The position numbers and the translations under genes are program-made. From Acinetobacter sp. ANC 7912 (lineage in GTDB: Bacteria; Pseudomonadota; Gammaproteobacteria; Pseudomonadales; Moraxellaceae): a DNA stretch of 64,000 bases. The stretch covers positions 434,001-498,000 of the forward strand of contig NZ_CP156795.1 of the NCBI RefSeq assembly GCF_039862785.1, in the 5' to 3' direction. This document shows positions 7,920-17,889 of the stretch, one piece after another. Each line of letters opens with the position of its first letter. The first letter of the stretch is position 1. The notes under the pieces are model-generated. The model was not told the origin of the DNA, ran no database searches, and worked only from the letters and a program-made list of their open reading frames with translations.

Positions 7920-8987
7920 GGATTCAAGCGGCAAGTGCAACAGTATAAAAACCAGCCATAACTTCACTCGGTGTATACCAACCTAGCGTTTTTCTAGGAC
8001 GATGGTTGAGTGCAAATTCTATCTGCTCTATTTGTTCGTTTGACACGTCATCAAACGATGATGATTTTGGCAGATATTGACGGATTAAACCATTTGTATT
8101 TTCATTTCTAGCTCGCTGAATAGACTTGTAAGGATCAGCAAAATACGTCTCTATCCCGGCATCAGTAATTCTTTTGTGTTCGGAAAATTCTTTACCATTA
8201 TCAAATGTCACACTATAAGCATGGCTCATTCGTAAACGATCTAACGCACAAGTAATCGTTTGAGAGGATGCTCTCGTTGATCCTAAATGAACAATATGTA
8301 CATACAGGCTCTTTCGATCAACAAGGGTTAATAAAGCACCTTTATGATGTTTACCAATCACCGTGTCACCTTCGAAATCTCCTAAACGTTGTCGTTGATC
8401 AATGACCTGGTCTCGACAGTGAATACTTGTTTTATCAATGATTTGCCCCCTACGATCCGTGTTTTTGTAACCTCGTTTTCGATATTTCTTCTGATGCCTT
8501 AAGTGTAGATGGAGTTTACCGCCTTTTGATTTATCTTGATAAATGTACTGGTAAATCCACTCATGTGAAGGTACATCCAGCCAACCGCGTTGTGTTAAAG
8601 CACCTGAAATTTGTTCTGGTGACCAGTCCAAGCCAATTAAATAATCAATATAGGCGAAGGCAAATGCTGTCATTGATGAGGAAGGACGGTACCGTCTTTG
8701 ACTTGCAAATTTCGCTGCCTGTTGAGCCCTATATCCACGTTGCCCAGTATTTCTTTTTAATTCACGGTAGATGGTTGATCGTGAACGCCCTAACTCCCGA
8801 GCAAGGTTAGCGATTGAGCTTTTACTTTTCAAAGTAGCATAAATTTCGTATCTTTCATCTTGAGAAAGTTGGGTGTATTTCTTCATTGTGTGCTTTCCAA
8901 TTGCGAGTTGAAAAAGTCTAATGATTCTATGAATACACCTAACTTTTTCAACTAACTACAAATGTGTCGCACTTGGGATTTGAATCT
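7920..8987 (-). mobile_element. IS30-family insertion sequence, about 1.07 kb
   Basis: The ends are inverted repeats: the left end reads GATTCAAGCGGCAAGTGC from 7921, and the complement of the right end reads GATTCAAATCCCAAGTGC from 8986. Both continue with an ACA at the same spacing. The flanks show GCG before the left end and GCG after position 8987, consistent with the 2-3 bp duplication of the family; the exact boundary is uncertain by one base. It carries one transposase gene, whose stop codon lies inside the left repeat. It sits between hemF and the small gene upstream of aroE. Confidence 0.85.
7924..8886 (-). CDS. IS30-family transposase
   Basis: A 320-residue DDE transposase. The N-terminal helix-turn-helix (LSQDERYEIYATLKSKSSIANLARELGRSRSTIYRELKRN) is the IS30 signature. 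The catalytic core has GDFEGDTVIG (first D), VTFDNGKEFSEHKRI (second D) and RARNENTNGLIRQYLPK (E), followed by LNHRPRKTLGWYTPSEV. Length and all three catalytic residues are intact, so it is probably active. The start ATG 8886 is followed by MKKYTQLSQDER. Its orientation would direct outward transcription, if any, toward the small gene and aroE. Confidence 0.95.
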   Translation of the reverse strand: MKKYTQLSQDERYEIYATLKSKSSIANLARELGRSRSTIYRELKRNTGQRGYRAQQAAKFASQRRYRPSSSMTAFAFAYIDYLIGLDWSPEQISGALTQRGWLDVPSHEWIYQYIYQDKSKGGKLHLHLRHQKKYRKRGYKNTDRRGQIIDKTSIHCRDQVIDQRQRLGDFEGDTVIGKHHKGALLTLVDRKSLYVHIVHLGSTRASSQTITCALDRLRMSHAYSVTFDNGKEFSEHKRITDAGIETYFADPYKSIQRARNENTNGLIRQYLPKSSSFDDVSNEQIEQIEFALNHRPRKTLGWYTPSEVMAGFYTVALAA

Positions 8988-9077
8988 GCGGAATTTAAAT
9001 TTTCCGTAAATCACACGATCGCTTAATTCTGGAAGGTTAGAGATTTAATGGAGCTGTTTAAATCGTACAAAGAATAA

Positions 9078-9103
9078 AAATGCCCTCAAATTGAGAGCAT
9101 TTT
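9078..9103 (-). terminator. Terminator of hemF
   Basis: ATGCCCTCAA and TTGAGAGCAT form a 10-bp stem with one mismatch, followed by T-rich sequence. It lies just beyond the hemF stop and is still in place despite the nearby IS30 insertion. Confidence 0.75.
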
Positions 9104-9108
9104 TTGTG

Positions 9109-10095
<987 letters not shown>

Positions 10096-10253
10096 TCAAA
10101 GCATAAAACCCTCTAAAAATTAAGGTGTATTTCCCGATCGTAATTATTAAAAAAGACTTTTTATTCCCCTATACGGCAGGTGAGGAAAGAGCGAAACCCG
10201 ACTGGGATGCTTGGTTGAATTCTTTTTCTAGCCCCCACACAATAGCTTGAGAT

Positions 10254-10268
10254 ACCCAAGATTTGGGT
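10254..10268. promoter_or_regulatory. 15-bp palindrome upstream of hemN
   Basis: ACCCAA-GAT-TTGGGT is a perfect inverted repeat ending 28 bp before the hemN start codon, in the hemF/hemN divergent region. It does not match the Anr/FNR consensus TTGAT-N4-ATCAA. It could be an operator or a leader hairpin; no factor can be named. Confidence 0.35.
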
Positions 10269-10296
10269 CAGTTTTCCATAGCGATAGGTGGATCTT

Positions 10297-11670
10297 ATGT
10301 CGGTGCAGGCAACTTCTCTTATTCAGAAATACAATGTCCCAGGTCCACGCTATACCAGCTATCCAACCGTACCGTATTGGGAAAATCAGCACTTTTCACT
10401 GGAGCTGTGGAAACAGACTTTAAAGCGTTCTTTTCTGGAATCCAATCAGGCTGAAGGCATTAGTCTATATATCCATCTGCCATTCTGTGAAAGCCTGTGT
10501 ACCTTCTGTGGCTGTCATAAACGAGTAACCAAACGTCATGAAGTGGAGCAGCCCTATATTCAAGCGGTACTCAAAGAATGGGATTTGTACTGTGAGCTTT
10601 TAGAACAAAAGCCAGTGATCAAGGAAATTCATCTTGGTGGTGGCACGCCAACGTTCTTCTCGGTTGAGCATTTAACCCAGCTGATTCAGGGCATTTTATC
10701 CAAAGCTGAGATTGCCCCTGAATATGAATTCAGTTTTGAAGGCCATCCAAATAATACCACTCGTGAGCATTTACAGAGTTTATATGACTTAGGTTTTCGC
10801 CGCGTCAGTTATGGGGTGCAGGACTATAATGAAACCGTGCAAAAAGCCATTCATCGCATTCAGCCTTATGAAAATGTCAAACAGGTCACCGAATGGGCAC
10901 GTGAAATTGGTTATACCTCGATTTCGCATGATCTGGTTTTTGGCTTGCCATTCCAGAGCTTAGAGGACGTGCTCAACACCATTGATCAAACCAATTCACT
11001 GATGCCAGATCGTTTGGCGCTCTATAGCTATGCACATGTGCCTTGGATCAAGGGCAATGGTCAGCGCGGATTTAAAGATGCCGATGTGCCTAAAGATGAA
11101 ATCAAGCGCCAGTGCTATGAAGAAGGGAAGAAGAAACTGTTAGCGCATGGCTACCATGAAATTGGCATGGATCACTTTGCGCTAGAAAGTGACAGCATGT
11201 ACCAGTCTTTTAAGTCTGGCAGCTTGCACCGTAACTTTATGGGTTATACCGCATCGAAAACTCAGGTGATGATTGGCCTCGGAATTTCATCGATCAGTGA
11301 CAGCTGGTACAGCTTTGCCCAGAATGTAAAAACCATTGAAGAATATTATGAACTGCTAGAGCAGAACCAAATTCCGGTGGTGAAAGGGCATATCCTCAAT
11401 CAGGAAGATCTGATCATCCGTAAACATATCCTGAACCTGATGTGCAGCTTTACCACCTCTTGGGCGGACGAGAGCATGCAGTTTGCTGAAATTGAAGATG
11501 TGCTGGAACAACTCGAAGAAATGGTACAGGACGAGCTGATTCAAATAACAGACTCATCGGTCACAGTTTTGGAAAAAGGCAAACCTTTTGTAAGAAATAT
11601 CTGTATGGCATTTGACTTGAGACTAAAGCGGAAAATGCCAGAAAACCGGATTTTTTCGATGACGATTTGA
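10297..11670 (+). CDS. hemN: Oxygen-independent coproporphyrinogen III dehydrogenase
   Basis: A radical SAM enzyme that carries out the HemF reaction without oxygen. After the N-terminal GPRYTSYPTVPYW it has CESLCTFCGCHK, the CxxxCxxCxC cluster motif whose extra cysteine is typical of true HemN, and then GGGTPTFF for SAM binding. The start is ATG 10297 (MSVQATSLIQKYNVPGPRYTS): AGGTGG lies 5 bp upstream, whereas the upstream GTG at 10288 overlaps that ribosome site. It gives 457 residues, the family's usual length. It is divergent from hemF. Confidence 0.95.
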   Translation: MSVQATSLIQKYNVPGPRYTSYPTVPYWENQHFSLELWKQTLKRSFLESNQAEGISLYIHLPFCESLCTFCGCHKRVTKRHEVEQPYIQAVLKEWDLYCELLEQKPVIKEIHLGGGTPTFFSVEHLTQLIQGILSKAEIAPEYEFSFEGHPNNTTREHLQSLYDLGFRRVSYGVQDYNETVQKAIHRIQPYENVKQVTEWAREIGYTSISHDLVFGLPFQSLEDVLNTIDQTNSLMPDRLALYSYAHVPWIKGNGQRGFKDADVPKDEIKRQCYEEGKKKLLAHGYHEIGMDHFALESDSMYQSFKSGSLHRNFMGYTASKTQVMIGLGISSISDSWYSFAQNVKTIEEYYELLEQNQIPVVKGHILNQEDLIIRKHILNLMCSFTTSWADESMQFAEIEDVLEQLEEMVQDELIQITDSSVTVLEKGKPFVRNICMAFDLRLKRKMPENRIFSMTI

Positions 11671-11673
11671 ATC

Positions 11674-11760
11674 TCCCCCTCTTGCGCAACAGTGTTGCTC
11701 ATCTTTTTCAAAGAGGGGGAAAGCCTCCCTTTGGAAAAGGGAGGTTTGGAGGGATTTAAT
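11674..11760. repeat. REP-like GC-rich inverted-repeat element
   Basis: TCCCCCTCTT (11674-11683) pairs with AAGAGGGGGA (11711-11720) around a smaller GCAAC/GTTGC stem. It is followed by CCTCCCTTT-GGA-AAAGGGAGG (11724-11744) and the tail GTTTGGAGGGATTTAAT. A related element lies at 28791-28832. It sits between the convergent hemN and ribA genes and probably acts as a two-way terminator. Confidence 0.6.
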
Positions 11761-11794
11761 TAAAAAAAGGAGGAGGATTTGTATAAAAGAAAAA

Positions 11795-12397
11795 TTAAAA
11801 ATCATCCTTCCGATACATATGCGACATACGCTCATGCTTGGTCTTGAGGTATTGTTCATTGAATGGATTCAGACCTACAGTGAGTGGCACACGATCCACC
11901 ACATTAATTCCTAAATCTTTTAGTGCATTAATCTTTAACGGGTTATTGGTAATTAATCGAACCGATTTTACACCCAAATGATCCAGCATAATGGTACACA
12001 TATCATATTTACGTGCATCAGCTGGTAGATTCAGCATCAGGTTCGCATCGACGGTGTCATGACCTTGATCCTGCAAGGCATAGGCCCGGATTTTATTGGT
12101 CAAGCCAATCCCGCGACCTTCTTGGCGCAAATACAGAATCACACCGCGACCGGCTTCATTAATCAGCTTCTGAGTGGCCTGTAATTGAGGGCCACAGTCA
12201 CATTTTAGTGAAGCAAAAGCATCACCAGTGAGACATTCAGAATGTATGCGCACCAACACCGGCTCATCACTGGGTTCCTCTAATCCTTTAGATAGTGCGA
12301 CATGTTCTTCGCCAGTCTTAGGATCTTGAAAAACAGTAATTTTAAACTCACCATGAGCAGTAGGTAATCGTGAAGTTGCGACAAATTCGATCGGCAC
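11795..12397 (-). CDS. ribA: GTP cyclohydrolase II
   Basis: Opens the imidazole ring of GTP, the first step of riboflavin synthesis. It shows [21 protein letters not shown] (zinc-binding cysteines), [19 protein letters not shown] and the substrate site [10 protein letters not shown]. It is the stand-alone 200-residue form without a RibB domain. The start [18 protein letters not shown] is usual for the family. It is divergent from dxs with a 310-bp gap. No FMN-riboswitch-like structure was seen upstream. Confidence 0.95.
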   Translation of the reverse strand: MPIEFVATSRLPTAHGEFKITVFQDPKTGEEHVALSKGLEEPSDEPVLVRIHSECLTGDAFASLKCDCGPQLQATQKLINEAGRGVILYLRQEGRGIGLTNKIRAYALQDQGHDTVDANLMLNLPADARKYDMCTIMLDHLGVKSVRLITNNPLKINALKDLGINVVDRVPLTVGLNPFNEQYLKTKHERMSHMYRKDDF

Positions 12398-12617
12398 AGC
12401 TGAACCCGTTAAATCCTGAAATTGTTCAAAGTATAGCGTAATGATTGCACATTAGTAGAATTGTATAGCTGAATTTCTGGAGAACATTTTCTTTTTTGTA
12501 GAAAGCGCACGATAATAGTTGATAAACAGTAAGATTATTCAGGATAATCGTACGCTGCGAAATTTTACCCTGATTTATGTCATTGTTTAATATTGCGCCG
12601 TTAACAGCTTTGTTGAA
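12398..12617. promoter_or_regulatory. ribA/dxs divergent intergenic region
   Basis: The gap between the two start codons is about 310 bp. It contains a 17-bp palindrome at 12533-12549, GATTAT-TCAGG-ATAATC, of unknown role, and no coding frame. Confidence 0.4.
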
Positions 12618-12646
12618 TTGAAGCTGCTACAATTCGACTATATGAT
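12618..12646 (+). promoter_or_regulatory. Probable sigma-70 promoter of dxs
   Basis: TTGAAG (12618-12623), a 17-bp spacer and TATGAT (12641-12646) give a good match. The predicted start near 12653 leaves a leader of about 55 bases before the dxs ATG. Confidence 0.6.
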
Positions 12647-12708
12647 CGGGACTCCCCATAGACAGACCTAGCTTAGGATTTGCCAGGCTTTTGAAGGCTT
12701 TGCCATTT

Positions 12709-14613
12709 ATGCTGTATACAGAAATACCAACTCAACGCCCTGTAACACCGTTGCTTGATGCGATCGACCATCCTCAGCAATTGCGTTCACTTGAGCAAAG
12801 TCAGCTTGAGCAGGTGGCGGATGAGTTACGTCAGTACATTTTGTATGCTGCAGGGCAAAGTGGTGGGCATTTTGGCGCAAACCTGGGTGTGATTGAGTTA
12901 ACGGTAGCTTTGCATTATTGCTTTAACACACCATATGACCGACTGATCTGGGATGTCGGTCATCAGGCTTATCCGCATAAAGCCTTGACCGGCCGTCGTG
13001 AACAACTCACTAGCATTCGTGCTAAAGGTGGTCTAGCAGCATTCCCGGCACGTGAAGAATCTGAATTTGATACTTTCGGGGTCGGGCATTCCTCGACTGC
13101 GATTTCTGCTGGTCTGGGTATGGCGCTGGCTCGCCGTTATCAAAACAATCCTTGTGAAGTGGTGTCTATCATTGGTGATGGTGCCATGACTGCAGGCATG
13201 GCCTTTGAGGCCATGAATGATGCTGTAGCACATCAAGCTGACTTGATGGTGGTACTGAATGATAATGACATGTCGATTTCCTGCAGTACTGGTGGTTTTG
13301 CTAAGCATCTGGCGGCGATCTGGGAACGTGGTGAATTCGTCAATGTCACTGAAGATGGCGAAGCCTTTGTTCAGCCACATCCGGAATGGGTGTATAACTC
13401 CCGTCTGCATTGTGCTGCAACCGATGCTGCCGATAACCTGTTTAAAGCGATTGGTTTCGAGTACTTTGGTCCTTATGACGGTCATGACATTAATCAGTTA
13501 GTCCATGTCTTTAATGCACTGAAAAAGCGTAAAGGCCCACGCCTGATTCATGTCTATACAAAGAAAGGTAAGGGCTTCGCACCTGCGGAAGCAGACCAGA
13601 TTAAATATCATGCGATTAGTAAAATAAATGCAACAGCTTCATCCAATGTGGCGCCGAAGTATTCGGATGTGTTTGGTCAGTGGCTGTGTGATGAAGCGGC
13701 GCAAGATGATCGTTTATTAGCCATTACTCCGGCCATGTGTGAAGGTTCAGGCATGGTGCAGTTTGCCAAACAGTTTCCTGAACGTTTCTTTGATGTCGCG
13801 ATTGCCGAACAGCATGCCGTAACCTTGGCAGCTGGTATGGCGTGTGAAGGCTTAAAACCGGTGGTTGCGATTTATTCAACTTTCCTGCAACGTGGCTATG
13901 ACCAGTTAGTGCACGACGTGGCGCTGCAAAATCTGGATGTGACTTTCGGTATCGACCGGGCTGGCTTAGTGGGTGAAGATGGTCCAACCCATGCCGGCGC
14001 TTATGACTATGCCTATATGCGCACCATTCCTAATCTGGTGATTATGGCACCGAAAGATGAGAATGAATGCCGTCAGATGCTGCATACCGCTTATCTATAT
14101 AAAGGTCCGGCTGCAGTACGTTATCCACGTGGTAATGGACTGGGTGTTGAGATCCAGCAGGAATTGGTGGAACTGCCAATCGGTCAGGCTGAGATCGTGG
14201 CGAATTTGAATACTCAGCACGATGAATATGTCTCGATTCTGGCTTTCGGTAGTCGTGTTCAACCTGCGATTGAAGCAGCACAGGCGTTTGCCGCCAAACA
14301 TGAAGTAGCTGTGCGTGTAATCAATATGCGTTTCATCAAACCGCTGGATACCCAGATATTAGATGACATCGCCCCAAGTACCAGCCTGTTTGTCACTGTT
14401 GAAGAACATGCAGTGATGGCAGGTGCGGGTAGTGCAGTGAATGAATACCTGGCAGAAGCGCAGATTGTTAAGCCGATTCTGAATCTAGGTCTGGCAGATA
14501 CTTTTATGCCGCAAGCAACGCATGCACAGATGTTGCAGGAAGCGGGTCTTGATCCTCAAGGCATTGAAAAGTCGATGAATCAGGCTTGGACAGCCTTGAC
14601 CCAGCAGGTCTGA
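12709..14613 (+). CDS. dxs: 1-deoxy-D-xylulose-5-phosphate synthase
   Basis: Thiamine-diphosphate enzyme that condenses pyruvate and glyceraldehyde 3-phosphate, first step of the MEP isoprenoid pathway. It contains [20 protein letters not shown] with the catalytic histidine, the ThDP motif GDGAMTAG...VVLNDNDMS (GDG to N), [18 protein letters not shown] and the C-terminal transketolase domain ending near NLGLAD. I start it at ATG 12709 ([11 protein letters not shown]), the start used in Acinetobacter from memory; an upstream TTG at 12691 would add six residues. It gives 634 residues. Confidence 0.95.
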   Translation: MLYTEIPTQRPVTPLLDAIDHPQQLRSLEQSQLEQVADELRQYILYAAGQSGGHFGANLGVIELTVALHYCFNTPYDRLIWDVGHQAYPHKALTGRREQLTSIRAKGGLAAFPAREESEFDTFGVGHSSTAISAGLGMALARRYQNNPCEVVSIIGDGAMTAGMAFEAMNDAVAHQADLMVVLNDNDMSISCSTGGFAKHLAAIWERGEFVNVTEDGEAFVQPHPEWVYNSRLHCAATDAADNLFKAIGFEYFGPYDGHDINQLVHVFNALKKRKGPRLIHVYTKKGKGFAPAEADQIKYHAISKINATASSNVAPKYSDVFGQWLCDEAAQDDRLLAITPAMCEGSGMVQFAKQFPERFFDVAIAEQHAVTLAAGMACEGLKPVVAIYSTFLQRGYDQLVHDVALQNLDVTFGIDRAGLVGEDGPTHAGAYDYAYMRTIPNLVIMAPKDENECRQMLHTAYLYKGPAAVRYPRGNGLGVEIQQELVELPIGQAEIVANLNTQHDEYVSILAFGSRVQPAIEAAQAFAAKHEVAVRVINMRFIKPLDTQILDDIAPSTSLFVTVEEHAVMAGAGSAVNEYLAEAQIVKPILNLGLADTFMPQATHAQMLQEAGLDPQGIEKSMNQAWTALTQQV

Positions 14614-14733
14614 AACAAAGTCTTCAAAATTTTAGAAACAATTTTTTCCCAAAAAGTCCTGATATTTGCTAAAATATGAGGGCTTTTATGCATTATTCTT
14701 TATCAATATCTTCAAATTTGTAGTGGGTGTTCA

Positions 14734-15564
14734 ATGGAACCTATGGTGGTGATGGCTGCGCGTGCGGCTCAATTAGTTGGTCAAGAGCTTTTAAAAGCGC
14801 ATCAAAATCGTCATAAACTCGATCTACAAGTCGAAGAAAAAGGCATTGATGGTCCTGTAACGCGTGTAGACCGTTACTTGGAACAACTGACTATCGATAC
14901 GCTGCGTAAAAGTTATAAAAACCACAGCTTCCTTGGTGAAGAGTTTGGAATGCAAGAAGGTAAAGGCCACGACGCTGATTGGTGTTGGGTGATTGATCCT
15001 CTTGACGGTACATTAAACTTCATCAATGGTTTCCCCCATTTCTGTATCTCTATTGCTGTTCAACACAAAGGTGTGACTCAACACGGTGTTATTTATGACC
15101 CTGTGAAAGATGAGCTGTTCTCTGCAAGCCGTGGTCGCGGTGCAATGCTGAACCAACGCCGTATTCGTGTAAATGTAAAAGACAGCCTGCAAAATTCTTT
15201 CCTGGCAGTGGGTCATGCTTACCGCGCGAAACGTGGTGGTGAAGTCGTGTCTTATGCGAGAAACCATTTTGAATCTCTATTAAATGTGACTGAAGCAGGT
15301 GCCCAATACCGCCGTGCAGGTTCAGCAGCGCTGGATTTGGCTTATGTTGCCGCAGGCCGTTTGGATGGTTACTTCGAACTTGGTCTGAAGCCTTGGGACA
15401 TTGCCGCAGGTGAACTGATTGTAAAAGAAGCAGGTGGTACAGTGGTGGATGCACGTGGTGGCAGCGAAGCGATGGAAAAAGGTCAAGTCATTGCTTGTTC
15501 TATGAAAATGCTGAAACCTTTAATGCAGGCAGTGGTTCCTGCATGGGGCGACGCAGCGAAATAA
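14734..15564 (+). CDS. suhB: Inositol monophosphatase family protein SuhB
   Basis: A 276-residue Mg-dependent phosphatase; SuhB also binds RNA polymerase in ribosomal-RNA antitermination in enterobacteria. The metal-binding residues are seen in FLGEEFG, WVIDPLDGTLNFINGFPHF and KPWDIAAGELIVKEAGG, the three standard IMPase motifs. It starts MEPMVVMAARAAQLVGQ, with GTGGGTG a few bases upstream. It stands alone between dxs and the helicase gene with its own terminator. Confidence 0.93.
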   Translation: MEPMVVMAARAAQLVGQELLKAHQNRHKLDLQVEEKGIDGPVTRVDRYLEQLTIDTLRKSYKNHSFLGEEFGMQEGKGHDADWCWVIDPLDGTLNFINGFPHFCISIAVQHKGVTQHGVIYDPVKDELFSASRGRGAMLNQRRIRVNVKDSLQNSFLAVGHAYRAKRGGEVVSYARNHFESLLNVTEAGAQYRRAGSAALDLAYVAAGRLDGYFELGLKPWDIAAGELIVKEAGGTVVDARGGSEAMEKGQVIACSMKMLKPLMQAVVPAWGDAAK

Positions 15565-15593
15565 TCGAGTTTAGACAACTGTTTAAATAGATC

Positions 15594-15618
15594 AGGCATC
15601 CTTCGGGGTGCCTTTTTC
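15594..15618 (+). terminator. Terminator of suhB
   Basis: AGGCATCC, loop TTCG, GGGTGCCT, then TTTTT: an 8-bp stem with one wobble pair, a stable UUCG-type loop and a T run, 30 bp after the stop. Confidence 0.88.
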
Positions 15619-15682
15619 TTGCGCTAAATCATGTGGAAATATCAATTATTTTTAGAATAATACAAATTAACAATAAAACTTA

Positions 15683-15710
15683 ATGACAATATAGAAAATC
15701 CTGCTATAAT
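15683..15710 (+). promoter_or_regulatory. Strong sigma-70 promoter of the DEAD-box helicase gene
   Basis: ATGACA (15683-15688), a 16-bp spacer and a perfect TATAAT (15705-15710). The predicted start near 15717 leaves a leader of about 275 bases. Confidence 0.75.
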
Positions 15711-15716
15711 CCGCGC

Positions 15717-15990
15717 ACGCACTTAATTTCTGTTCGTTACCTGAACATTTCTCTTCTTATCATTGTGTATGCGCGTGCGGTCCAAAGAGAGGACGATATC
15801 TCGCGCCCCAATCGCTAAAGCGATTCCTTCAGGTTATGCCGTAATCATGCGTGCGTTATATCACATCGTCGTTACTCGGATCGCCGCTGAATAATCTCTT
15901 ATTTTCAGCGTTTATTGCTGTACCGCTTTTTGTCGATGTTCATTTGACTTTATTTTTAATGGAGCACCCATTTTCCGGGTGAAAGACTCT
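15717..15990 (+). promoter_or_regulatory. Long 5' leader of the helicase mRNA
   Basis: About 275 bases without a convincing coding frame. It contains AATCGCT-AA-AGCGATT (near 15810) and several G+C-rich stretches able to pair. Long leaders are known for deaD/rhlE-type helicases that regulate themselves; that function here is inference. Confidence 0.5.
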
Positions 15991-17739
15991 ATGAGCAAAA
16001 CTTTTGCTGATTTTCCTCTGCACGAATCCTTACAACAAGCGCTACAAGCACTAGGTTTCACTGCACCTACTCCTGTACAGGAACAATCAATTCCTGCTGC
16101 ACTTGAAGGTAAAGACCTTCTAGTGTCAAGCCAGACTGGTTCAGGTAAAACAGCTGCATTCCTTCTCCCAACTTTGAATGCACTGGCCAACCTGGACACT
16201 TTCGTTCCTTTCAAGGAACGTATGAAGGCGATTACCCAACCTTCTATTCTAGTTTTATGCCCAACGCGTGAACTTGCTCAACAGGTAAGCCAGGACGCGA
16301 TTGCATTTGTACGCCACATGAAAGGTGTTCGTATCGCAGCAATCATGGGCGGTATGCCATTCGGTAAACAGATCCAGCAGTTAAAAGGCGCGCAAGTGGT
16401 TGTTGCAACTCCAGGTCGTCTGCTTGACCTTGTGAATCGTCGTCAAATTAAACTCGACAAAGTGAATGCGTTGATCGTCGACGAAGCGGACCGTATGCTG
16501 GATCTTGGTTTCTCTGAAGATCTTGAAGCGATTGGTGATCTTGCAGCAAACCGTAACCAGACTTTGATGTTCTCTGCGACTTTTGCACCACGTATCATCA
16601 CTCTTGCTGAACGCATGATGAACGAGCCAGAGCGTATTGCCATCGAAACTGGTCACACCACCAATACTGACATCACTCAGACTTTACACTGGACTGATGG
16701 TTTCGAGCACAAGAAAAAACTGCTGACTCACTGGCTGAATGAAGAAGACGTAGACCAAGCAGTGGTTTTTGCTTCTACTCAAGAAGATACCGACATGCTG
16801 GCTGAAGAACTTGCTGAAGCAGGTCATTCAGTTGTAGCGCTACACGGTGCAATGCCACAGACTGTACGTAACCGTCGTCTGCGCAGCATCCGTGAAGGTC
16901 GTGCAAAAATCCTGGTTGCAACTGACGTTGCAGCACGTGGTCTAGACGTTCCAACCATTTCTCACGTGATCAACTTCGGCCTTCCAATGAAGAATGAAGA
17001 CTATGTACACCGTATTGGTCGTACAGGTCGTGCTGGCCGTACTGGTAAAGCGATTACTTTAGCGACTTACCGTGAACGCGGTAAAATTCGTGCGCTGGAA
17101 GACTACCTGGAAGCGCGTCTAGAAGTTTCTGAAATTGAAGGTCTTGAGCCATCTCCACCTCCTGCACGTCCAAGCCGTGATGGTCGTGGTCGTCGTGATG
17201 GCGGTCGTGGTCGTGGTGGCTTTGGTGGCGGCCGTCGCTTCGAAGGTGAAGGTCATTTCAAACGCCGTGAAGGTGGTCGTGATGGCGAACGCCGTTCATT
17301 TGGCGATGATCGTCCACGTCGTGAATTCAATGGCGAAGATCGTCCGCGTCGCGAGTTTAACAGCGACCGTCCACGCCGTGAATTCAATGGTGAAGATCGT
17401 CCACGTCGCGAGTTTAACAACGACCGTCCGCGTCGTGAATTCAACAGTGATCGCCCACGTCGTGAATTTGGTGACCGTCCTCGTTTCGATAATAACGATG
17501 ACAACCGTGGTAACCGCGTAGACTACAAACCACGTCGCGAAGGTTCTTTCGGTGACCGTCCAAAACGTGATTTTGGTGATCGTCCAGCACGTCGTGAAGG
17601 TGGTTTTGATCGTCCAAAACGTGACTTCGGTGACCGTCCAGCACGTTCATTTGGTGATGACCGTCCAAAACGTGATTTCGGTGGTGACCGTCCGCGTCGT
17701 AACTTCGATGATAAACCACGCCGTAAATTCAACGACTAA
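15991..17739 (+). CDS. DEAD-box ATP-dependent RNA helicase with RG-rich repeat tail (RhlE-like)
   Basis: Core helicase motifs occur in order: Q motif (GFTAPTPVQEQSIPAAL), motif I SSQTGSGKT, Ia PTRELAQQ, TPGRLLDL, DEAD (VDEADRMLDLGF), SAT, and in the second domain RGLDVPTISHVINFGLP and HRIGRTGRAGRTG. After about residue 390 the protein becomes a tail of some 190 residues built from DRPRREFN and DRPKRDFG repeats plus RGGFGGGRR, a basic RNA-binding and probably condensate-forming region. I start it at ATG 15991 (MSKTFADFPLHES); a GTG at 15979 would add four residues. It has a long leader and stands alone. RhlE-like by core; RhlB/DeaD are less likely. Confidence 0.9.
   Translation: MSKTFADFPLHESLQQALQALGFTAPTPVQEQSIPAALEGKDLLVSSQTGSGKTAAFLLPTLNALANLDTFVPFKERMKAITQPSILVLCPTRELAQQVSQDAIAFVRHMKGVRIAAIMGGMPFGKQIQQLKGAQVVVATPGRLLDLVNRRQIKLDKVNALIVDEADRMLDLGFSEDLEAIGDLAANRNQTLMFSATFAPRIITLAERMMNEPERIAIETGHTTNTDITQTLHWTDGFEHKKKLLTHWLNEEDVDQAVVFASTQEDTDMLAEELAEAGHSVVALHGAMPQTVRNRRLRSIREGRAKILVATDVAARGLDVPTISHVINFGLPMKNEDYVHRIGRTGRAGRTGKAITLATYRERGKIRALEDYLEARLEVSEIEGLEPSPPPARPSRDGRGRRDGGRGRGGFGGGRRFEGEGHFKRREGGRDGERRSFGDDRPRREFNGEDRPRREFNSDRPRREFNGEDRPRREFNNDRPRREFNSDRPRREFGDRPRFDNNDDNRGNRVDYKPRREGSFGDRPKRDFGDRPARREGGFDRPKRDFGDRPARSFGDDRPKRDFGGDRPRRNFDDKPRRKFND
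17308..17470 (+). repeat. Tandem 27/30-bp coding repeats (57-bp unit) in the helicase tail
   Basis: The codons for DRPRREFN recur with 30- and 27-bp periods; two full 57-bp units lie at 17308-17364 and 17365-17421, followed by partial copies. Units differ mainly at third codon positions, so selection for the peptide is visible. Confidence 0.85.
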
Positions 17740-17754
17740 TCTCGTTGAATCTAA

Positions 17755-17783
17755 AAAAACCAGCACTTGTGCTGGTTTTTTTT
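17755..17783 (+). terminator. Terminator of the helicase gene
   Basis: AAAACCAGCAC, loop TT, GTGCTGGTTTT with a run of T afterwards, 15 bp beyond the stop codon. Confidence 0.88.
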
Positions 17784-17889
17784 ATGCCTAAAATTGGCAC
17801 TTTTTTTGCTAAAGTGTGGAATAATTCATTGTTTGAGTGAATTAGAATAAATGGATTTTAAAACGCTTGATTGAACGGAGGGGCTGGCT

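Noticed and set aside
10251..10268. FNR/Anr box before hemN
   Set aside because: TTGAG-ATAC-CCAAG departs too far from TTGAT-N4-ATCAA; only the ACCCAA/TTGGGT palindrome is real.
12398..12708. FMN riboswitch before ribA
   Set aside because: No pattern of the conserved FMN-aptamer segments could be found in the gap.
13033..13485. 150-codon minus-strand frame inside dxs
   Set aside because: Antisense reading of the dxs ThDP region; no motif of its own.
17308..17470. Regular repeats resembling a CRISPR array
   Set aside because: The units are contiguous coding repeats without unique spacers, in frame with the helicase.
17253..17732. Long minus-strand frames with many Arg/Ser repeats and a plus-strand Val-rich frame
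   Set aside because: They are out-of-frame readings of the helicase tail repeats; the sense frame has the helicase motifs and synonymous third-position variation.
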